Translations under genes and position numbers: made by a program
Assembly: GCF_013385825.1 (NCBI RefSeq)
Contig: NZ_JACAPG010000002.1
Span: 466,807 to 530,806, forward strand
Reading direction: 5' to 3'
DNA: 64,000 nt
DNA from: Pseudomonas reactans
Lineage (GTDB): Bacteria > Pseudomonadota > Gammaproteobacteria > Pseudomonadales > Pseudomonadaceae
Shown: in pieces, positions 58,512 to 64,000 of the stretch
Layout: every line of letters begins with the position of its first letter
Numbering within the stretch: the first letter of the stretch is position 1
Notes under the pieces: model-generated
What the model saw: only the letters and a program-made list of their open reading frames with translations
Database searches by the model: none
Told to the model about the DNA's origin: nothing

Positions 58512-60449
58512 TTACAGGTCATTCAAATGGGCCTGGGCCCACTCGCGGACCTCGGCGTACGGGTAATCTTCCAGCGCAGCAAAGCCCGGAATACCCCGCG
58601 CCTTCAACTTGGTAAACAGCGGCACACTGATGCCACCAAGGAAACGCGTCAGACGTTCCGCCCCAGGCAAATGGCCGGTGTGCTCATGATGCCTGTGGAT
58701 AAAATCACCGCACAGCCCCATGAATTTTTTATCCACAAGCGGCGGCAAGCCTGGCGGCGGCGGAAGGTGCGCAACGTGGCCGTGGCACACCGAGCAATGC
58801 CCACAACGCTGGGGCGCGTTTTTATCGCCGAAATACTGCGCCAGGCGTTGACCCAGGCAGTGTTCGGTGGCGAACAGATCGAGCATGGCGTGAATCCGTG
58901 CGACCTCACCCACCTCATGCTGCTTGAAGCCTGTGTATAACTCAGCGCTCAGGACCTGTGGATCAAAATCGGTATCCAGCAGGCTGTAGACCTCCGTCAT
59001 CTGCTTGCTCTCAAGCTCGATCAGGCCTTGCTCCTGAAAGTAATCCAGCGCCTTCACCACCCGGCTACGCTCGGCATTGTGCTGTTGATAAAGCGCGTCA
59101 AAATCCACCGTCGCCCAGGTCTTGGCCCGCTTGCACACCTGGATGATCGCCGCGACAAACTGCTGCCGCTCTCCGGAGAAGCGCGCGAGCAAAGCTTCAG
59201 GTTCGATCAGGTATTTGAAACGGTACTCGGCATAAAACGCATAACGCGGCGCAATCACGCCCTTGAGCTCCAACTGCACCAGTAGCGTCTTCAACGGCAG
59301 CTCGCGGATGTTGCTGTGGTCCGACAAGGACCTGAGCAAAAACTCCCACTGCCCATCGCCTCGCGCGGCCTGCAGCTCTTCGAGCACCCGGCGAATGCCC
59401 TCCTGCTCCGGCGTATCGCCGTACACGAAATTTTCCAGCACATTGAGGCTGTCGCGGTTCGCCAATACCAGGCAATCGGACGGTTGCCCATCACGCCCCG
59501 CGCGGCCGATTTCCTGGCTGTAGTTCTCGATGGACTTGGGCAGGTCGAAGTGCACCACATTGCGGATATCACTTTTGTCGATGCCCATGCCAAACGCGAT
59601 GGTCGCGACGATGCAATTGGAGCGCCCGCCCATGAAGCGCTGCTGGATACCCTCGCGTTTATCGTGAGGCAAGCCGGCGTGGTAGGCCTCGGCCTGGATG
59701 CCGTTGCGGTTCAAATGCTCGGCAATCTGCTCGGCGGTTTTCTGCAGGGTGACGTAGACGATACTCGGCTGATCGGCACGCTCGCTCATCCACTGCACCA
59801 GCCGTCGACGCTTGTCCGCACCGCTGACCGGCTCCACCAACAAATTGAGATTGGGCCGGTAGAAACCCGTGGTGACCACATCGCTCGGCGCAATGGCGAA
59901 CTTCGCCTGCATGTCGGCAATCACCTTGGGCGTCGCTGTAGCCGTCAACAGCAGGGCTTGTGGGATATTGAACTGGCGCTGGTAGTCCGGCAGCTTCAAA
60001 TAGTCCGGACGGAAGTTGTGGCCCCACTCGGAAATACAGTGCGCCTCGTCCACCACCAACAACGAGATCCGCACGCTTTGCAGGAAGTTACGAAAGCGCT
60101 CGTTCTTCAGGCGTTCCACGGAAATCATCAGGATCTTCAGCTCGCCGGAACGCGCGCGGGCCATGACCTCATTGGCGTCCTCACGACTCTGGGCCGAATC
60201 GATACTGCCCGCCGAAATCCCGTGGCGCTGCAAGAAACCCAACTGGTCCTGCATCAGCGCCAACAGCGGCGACACCACCAGCGTCAGGTGCGGCAGCAGC
60301 ATCGCCGACAGTTGGTAGCACAGGGATTTTCCTGACCCTGTTGGAAAAATTGCCGCTGCCGAACGACCGGCCAGTACGGCGCTGATTGCCTCTTCCTGGC
60401 CCAGACGAAACTGTGGGTAACCAAAAACCTGCTGGAGGGTGTCGTGCAT
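58512..60449 (-). CDS. recQ: RecQ-family ATP-dependent DNA helicase
   Basis: A 645-residue superfamily 2 helicase with Walker [62 protein letters not shown] and [11 protein letters not shown]. The zinc-binding region is CGHCSVCHG, with another Cys upstream. The winged-helix part is present but no HRDC domain is evident, unlike E. coli RecQ. It may be the second RecQ-like helicase found in many pseudomonads, hence some doubt in the symbol. Confidence 0.85.
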   Translation of the reverse strand: MHDTLQQVFGYPQFRLGQEEAISAVLAGRSAAAIFPTGSGKSLCYQLSAMLLPHLTLVVSPLLALMQDQLGFLQRHGISAGSIDSAQSREDANEVMARARSGELKILMISVERLKNERFRNFLQSVRISLLVVDEAHCISEWGHNFRPDYLKLPDYQRQFNIPQALLLTATATPKVIADMQAKFAIAPSDVVTTGFYRPNLNLLVEPVSGADKRRRLVQWMSERADQPSIVYVTLQKTAEQIAEHLNRNGIQAEAYHAGLPHDKREGIQQRFMGGRSNCIVATIAFGMGIDKSDIRNVVHFDLPKSIENYSQEIGRAGRDGQPSDCLVLANRDSLNVLENFVYGDTPEQEGIRRVLEELQAARGDGQWEFLLRSLSDHSNIRELPLKTLLVQLELKGVIAPRYAFYAEYRFKYLIEPEALLARFSGERQQFVAAIIQVCKRAKTWATVDFDALYQQHNAERSRVVKALDYFQEQGLIELESKQMTEVYSLLDTDFDPQVLSAELYTGFKQHEVGEVARIHAMLDLFATEHCLGQRLAQYFGDKNAPQRCGHCSVCHGHVAHLPPPPGLPPLVDKKFMGLCGDFIHRHHEHTGHLPGAERLTRFLGGISVPLFTKLKARGIPGFAALEDYPYAEVREWAQAHLNDL

Positions 60450-60612
60450 AGGCTGTCACTCCGTTGACCGCTGAAGGAGTAAAAAACATAGATCAGCGAT
60501 CAAGAAAAGGTCGGGGATAAACGCTACAAACTGATACAGAGAAAACCAGCAAGCCCGCGCAAAAACGAAGACAGTAACACGCCAGATCACCTACCCCGAC
60601 AAGGAGTCGTGG

Positions 60613-61662
60613 ATGTCTCGATGCACACTGTTTTCATTGCAACACCTTGTCGTGTTCACGCTGCCGTTGTTGCTGCTGGGCTGCGCAAGCGCACCCGCCC
60701 CAATACCCGCTGAACCGGATACACAGCGTTTTGAAACGCCCGAATACCTCGAGCAAAAAGCCCTGCCCATTGTCAAAGCCTCCTCCCTCTACGCGCGAGG
60801 TGGTACTGGCCAGGGCGTTAAAGTCGCGCTGATCGACTCAGGGCTCAACCAGGCTCTGCCCGAGTTTTACGGCCGCGTGGCCGATCCGGGCTATGACTTT
60901 GTGACACAACAGCCGGGCACCCTCGACATCAAGGGCCACGGCACCCAGATGGCCGGTATTCTCGCCGCGAACAAGAATGACCAGGGCATCCACGGTATCG
61001 CCTTCAACGCCCAGTTGATCCCCATGCGCTTCGGTGATGACAAGGAGCCGTTCTACTTCGACAGCGAAATCGCCCAGGCCTGGGACCTCGCTTTCACCAA
61101 AGGGGCACGCATTTTCAGCAACTCATGGGCGAACCCCATTGAAGCCAACACCAACGAGGTATCCATCTACGAACGCCTGATGGGTGACTCGTTGGGCGTG
61201 GCAAAAAAACGGGTGGCCGAAGGGGCCGTATTCGTTTTCTCAACGGGTAACGAGGTCAAGCGTGAGCCGCTAGCAGAACCCGGCCTGCCCGCGCTGGTGC
61301 CGGAACTGGAGAAAGGCTGGATAGCCGTCATGGCCCTCAAGAACGACGGCACGGCCATCAATCTCAAATCCAATTATTGCGGCCTCGCGGCACGCTGGTG
61401 CATCGCGGTGCCAGGAGGCGATGGAGGTGCTGGGTTGTTGACCACCAACAAGGATGGCAGCTACAGCCCCACTGCCGGCACATCGCCGGCCGCTGCGTTG
61501 GTCAGTGGTGCCTTGGCGGCATTGCAGAGTCGCTTTCCCGAAATGACACCCCAACAAGTGCGTGAGCGCCTGCTCAATACGGCGAATCGAACGGGAATCT
61601 ATGCCAACAGCGAAGCCTATGGGCGAGGTTTGATGGACCTCGACGCAGCCTCGCGCCCGTAG
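60613..61662 (+). CDS. subtilisin-like (S8) serine protease lipoprotein
   Basis: The N-terminus is a lipoprotein signal (LPLLLLGC, Cys24). The protease triad is D75 (VALIDSGLN), H109 (IKGHGTQMAGILA) and S291 (AGTSPAAALVSGAL), with the oxyanion Asn213 (STGNE). At 349 residues it is a bare catalytic domain, without the autotransporter barrel many Pseudomonas S8 proteases have. It is probably anchored to the envelope. Substrates are unknown. It is divergent from the helicase gene. Confidence 0.85.
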   Translation: MSRCTLFSLQHLVVFTLPLLLLGCASAPAPIPAEPDTQRFETPEYLEQKALPIVKASSLYARGGTGQGVKVALIDSGLNQALPEFYGRVADPGYDFVTQQPGTLDIKGHGTQMAGILAANKNDQGIHGIAFNAQLIPMRFGDDKEPFYFDSEIAQAWDLAFTKGARIFSNSWANPIEANTNEVSIYERLMGDSLGVAKKRVAEGAVFVFSTGNEVKREPLAEPGLPALVPELEKGWIAVMALKNDGTAINLKSNYCGLAARWCIAVPGGDGGAGLLTTNKDGSYSPTAGTSPAAALVSGALAALQSRFPEMTPQQVRERLLNTANRTGIYANSEAYGRGLMDLDAASRP

Positions 61663-61777
61663 CCATTGCGCAAAAAGACGATGCCGGACTGGGGCGCGTT
61701 GATGTGATTTTTTTCTCCGGCCTACCCTCTGAAGCATTGCGCTACAATAAAGCCTTGCTACCCAGGAGTACGCTGCC

Positions 61778-61948
61778 ATGAGCGAACCGACGTTTGAGCA
61801 AAAACAGGATCACTACCACAAGATCCGCCGTTCCAATTACCTGGCCAGCCTGCGCCTGGAAGGGTTCGACACCCAACCCGCCGACGTCGACAAACCCCTG
61901 CCGACCCGCGAAGCCGTCCTCGCCAAGTACCGCAACACCCCACGCTGA
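61778..61948 (+). CDS. yhfG: YhfG-type Fic antitoxin (56 aa)
   Basis: ATG 61778 follows AGGAG and the frame ends at TGA 61946-61948, overlapping the fic start as TGATG. The peptide contains NYLASLRLEGF, which fits the Fic-inhibitory helix motif S/T-x3-E-G/N (S24, E28, G29). Small antitoxins with this motif block the ATP gamma-phosphate site of the partner Fic enzyme. yhfG-fic is a known pair in E. coli. Confidence 0.7.
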   Translation: MSEPTFEQKQDHYHKIRRSNYLASLRLEGFDTQPADVDKPLPTREAVLAKYRNTPR

Positions 61949-62508
61949 TGCTCGACAAATACGGGGTGGGCCAGGATCCGTACTGCTATCCCGGTAGCAG
62001 CGTCCTGCGCAATCGTCTCGATTTGCACGACGAAGCGCGCCTGCACCAAGCCGAGCGGGAATTATCCGAAATCGCCGTAGGCAACCTCCCCCTCTTCCCA
62101 CCGCCCTACGACCTCGACCGCTTGCAACACATCCACCACACCCTGTTCAGCGACCTCTACGACTGGGCCGGCGAATTGCGCAGCGTCAATATCCAGAAAG
62201 GTGACACCCTGTTCTGCACCCCGGAACGCATCCCGCCGGAAGCGGCGAAGATCATCCGGCGCATGCATGAGGCCAACTGGTATGTCGGTGTGAGTCAGGC
62301 TGAGCTGATTACGCAAATTGCCGAGGCCTACGGCGACCTCAACGTCATCCACCCCTTCCGCGAAGGCAACGGCCGGGCGCAACGGATCTTGTTCGAGCAG
62401 ATCATCGTCAACGCCGGGTTTTCGGTGAACTGGTGGCTGGTGAAACATGGGCGTGGATACCGGCGAATATTGATGCGGTGGCGTGTGATTATCGGGGGTT
62501 GGAGGTGA
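61948..62508 (+). CDS. fic: Fic-family AMP transferase, frameshifted near the C-terminus
   Basis: The Fic core motif HPFREGNGRAQR lies at residues 135-146, and the flap region YDWAGELRSVNIQKGD precedes it, so the AMP-transfer site is intact. After NWWLV (residue 165) the frame goes wrong: the rest is Arg-rich nonsense ending at 62508. From 62442 in the frame one base back, the DNA encodes WIPANIDAVACDYRGLEVIF and a normal family C-terminus, ending at TGA 62544-62546. A single indel therefore removed the last helix. Activity of the truncated enzyme is uncertain. Confidence 0.75.
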   Translation: MLDKYGVGQDPYCYPGSSVLRNRLDLHDEARLHQAERELSEIAVGNLPLFPPPYDLDRLQHIHHTLFSDLYDWAGELRSVNIQKGDTLFCTPERIPPEAAKIIRRMHEANWYVGVSQAELITQIAEAYGDLNVIHPFREGNGRAQRILFEQIIVNAGFSVNWWLVKHGRGYRRILMRWRVIIGGWR

Positions 62509-62812
62509 TTTTTGAGCGGTGTGTGAGTCGGCCTGTCGGCAACTGATCACACGCCAGCTCGCCGCACACCACTCACCTGTTTTGCTGTTAAGTCACTACA
62601 AAAGGCAAATTCCGGAAAGCCCTGTAAGAAACCTCCATACGCCTCGACATCCCCTTCCGAAACTGCGTGAAACTCCTGCTCGCCCCTCTACAAAACTCAC
62701 CTTTCTCTGACTGAAACTAGCACCCTTTCAACAGCCCCCGGCAAACACCTTTGAACATCGAAAGGACTCAACATATCGGCCATGGATCTACAGCTCTAGA
62801 GTGGCCAAGACG

Positions 62813-63445
62813 ATGAGCGAATACACCCAGTGGATCTATCTGCTCCTCCTCCTCGCACTGGCCGCCATAATCGACAGGATAATAAAGTTGCCCGTACTCA
62901 GAAGATGGGTTGGACTCTGCCTCTTGGTAACCGGCCCAGTACTTCTGTTTTATGCCACCTCATGGATCAGAGGTGCACAGCTTGAAAGTCTGCCGATAGT
63001 TGTCTTTGTGACAGGCATCGGGTTGTTGAGCACCCAGAATATCTATTGCAAAGTAAAAGCCAATCACCCACTCCTGCGTGCCCCCACCATGAACCTCGCT
63101 CCCAACTTCCCCGAAGACCCCGTCATGCAGCAACTCCTGCAACTGCTGCACGAAGAAATCGGCCTTCCCAAACACAAGACGATCCGCCTGCAAACCTCAA
63201 TCAACTTCGACCTCGGCTGCGACGGCAGTGAAGCCAAGCAACTGATGGAAGCACTGGAGCAGGAATTTGCGCTCGACCTGGGCGACTTCGACACTTATCG
63301 TTACTTCAACCCGCCGCTGTTCGATGTGTTTCTCAAACGCCGCGCCAAGGGGCGCGGCGAAAAAGTGCCGCTGACCCTCGGCATGCTCTACCTGGCCATC
63401 AAGACCCACAGCTGGGACACGCAGACGCTGGAAAACCTGAGCTAA
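62813..63445 (+). CDS. membrane protein with DUF1493-like (carrier-protein-like) domain
   Basis: Three hydrophobic segments within residues 7-85 are followed by a soluble domain (about 100-210). SINFDLGCDGSEAKQLMEALEQEF and LDLGDFDTYRYFNPP resemble DUF1493, a helical fold related to acyl carrier proteins. PLTLGMLYLAIKTHSW near the end also fits the family. The Ser or other modification site is not certain. The start at ATG 62813 is chosen over a GTG at 62801. The upstream 266-base gap shows no gene. Confidence 0.6.
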   Translation: MSEYTQWIYLLLLLALAAIIDRIIKLPVLRRWVGLCLLVTGPVLLFYATSWIRGAQLESLPIVVFVTGIGLLSTQNIYCKVKANHPLLRAPTMNLAPNFPEDPVMQQLLQLLHEEIGLPKHKTIRLQTSINFDLGCDGSEAKQLMEALEQEFALDLGDFDTYRYFNPPLFDVFLKRRAKGRGEKVPLTLGMLYLAIKTHSWDTQTLENLS

Positions 63446-63446
63446 C

Positions 63447-63514
63447 GGTAGGAGCCGGCTTGCCGGCGATGGCGGTCCTGAGGACCTCATCGCCGGCAAG
63501 CCGGGCTCCTACAG
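63447..63514. repeat. REPIN-type inverted repeat, short form (type GCCGGCTTGCCGGC)
   Basis: GGTAGGAGCCGGCTTGCCGG on the left, inverted at 63492-63513 on the right with one extra G, and only about 20 bases between. It is the same arm type as the 38247 copy. Confidence 0.75.
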
Positions 63515-63542
63515 GAAATTGAGCCTTCGAAAAGGACCTTAC

Positions 63543-64000
63543 ATGGACGTAATGATGGGCCTGCTGGCCGCCCTGCTCTGGGGTGGTACGGATTTTCTCG
63601 TGGGCCTCAACGCCCGAGCCGTGGGCGTTAAACGCGCGGTGTATTTTGGCCAAGCCCTGGGCTTTGTGATCATGACCCTGCTGTTGGTCATTCTCCCAAG
63701 CTTGCTGTTCAAATCCCTCGATGCGCCGCTGAGCGTCTGGCTGCTGGGCGTCGCCGCCGCCCTGCTCACCGTCTCCGGCGCCCTGGCGCTGTCCAAGGCC
63801 TTCGCCCTTGGCAATGCCGCCATTGTCGCGCCACTGGTGACGTCCTACGGCGTGGTCACCACACTGCTGTCCTGGGCCAGCGGCGAGCACATCAGCCTGA
63901 CGCAACTGGGCTGCATCGCCGTGTGCGTGATCGGCGTGATCCTCTCCAGCATCCACAAGGACAACGGCGTCCCCCATAACAATCCGCGCCAGTCCATCGC
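63543..64000 (+). CDS. DMT/EamA-family transporter, cut by the window end
   Basis: ATG 63543 begins MDVMMGLLAALLWGGTDFLV, the first helix of an EamA (drug/metabolite transporter) domain. Four to five hydrophobic segments are present and KAFALGNAAIVAPLVTSYGV fits the family turn before the last helix of the first repeat. The second repeat lies beyond the window. The substrate is unknown. Confidence 0.8.
   Translation, partial: MDVMMGLLAALLWGGTDFLVGLNARAVGVKRAVYFGQALGFVIMTLLLVILPSLLFKSLDAPLSVWLLGVAAALLTVSGALALSKAFALGNAAIVAPLVTSYGVVTTLLSWASGEHISLTQLGCIAVCVIGVILSSIHKDNGVPHNNPRQSI

Noticed and set aside
38247..63514. A CRISPR array or phage att sites in the repeated GTAGGAGC sequences
   Set aside because: The repeats are isolated inverted pairs tens to thousands of bases apart with no spacer pattern; they fit REPINs.

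Overview
The window is chromosomal DNA of a Pseudomonas of the fluorescens group. High GC, the complete Pel exopolysaccharide operon with pelX, an OprD-type porin, the nudE-cysQ-yrfG cluster and several REPIN-type inverted repeats (GTAGGAGC...GCTCCTAC) between genes all support this.

Region 1 (1-11088) is the right-hand end of an integrated phage-like element, with all genes on the plus strand and mostly overlapping as ATGA. It carries a CHC2/Toprim/P-loop primase-helicase, many small unknown proteins, a DndC/PAPS-reductase-like PP-loop protein, a HicA-like small protein, a DUF4224-like protein and a tyrosine integrase. It ends in a 45-bp 3' fragment of tRNA-Thr(TGT), the presumed attR; the intact tRNA and left end lie outside the window. 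Four of its intergenic gaps hold the same unusual module: a hairpin whose stem varies by compensatory changes but whose loop is always CGGCAA, followed by an identical Shine-Dalgarno and start block.

Region 2 (11089-13440) is an AT-richer accessory patch next to the attachment site. It has a dead integrase fragment, a LexA-type SOS box, a short leader ORF, a pore-forming colicin-like bacteriocin and, on the opposite strand, an E1-type immunity protein. A shared bidirectional terminator separates the last two.

Region 3 (13444-26770, minus strand) is pelX-pelA-B-C-D-E-F-G, encoding Pel synthesis, modification and export. PelD keeps the RxxD c-di-GMP site, and two FleQ-like palindromes lie upstream of pelX.

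Region 4 (27147-34210) holds an AraC regulator beside a four-gene exported-protein operon (DUF1254, MipA/OmpV, class A acid phosphatase, outer-membrane protein), then a membrane protein, a second AraC regulator, an SDR and a tautomerase. Region 5 (34353-42908) holds an OprD porin with a structured leader, a TonB-dependent siderophore receptor with a Fur-box candidate, agmatine deiminase and a kinase-linker-aminotransferase fusion.

Region 6 (43050-49630) is rmlBACD (dTDP-L-rhamnose) followed by dctBD. Region 7 (49657-64000) is core housekeeping: a thioesterase, cysQ, nudE, yrfG, kbp, a LysR regulator with fdhD and an FdhF/YdeP oxidoreductase, a glycine-zipper protein, a second thioesterase, a RecQ-like helicase, a subtilisin-like lipoprotein, a YhfG-Fic pair whose fic gene is frameshifted near its end, a DUF1493-like membrane protein and a DMT transporter cut by the window edge.

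Functions come from motif recognition and family knowledge; no database search was run.
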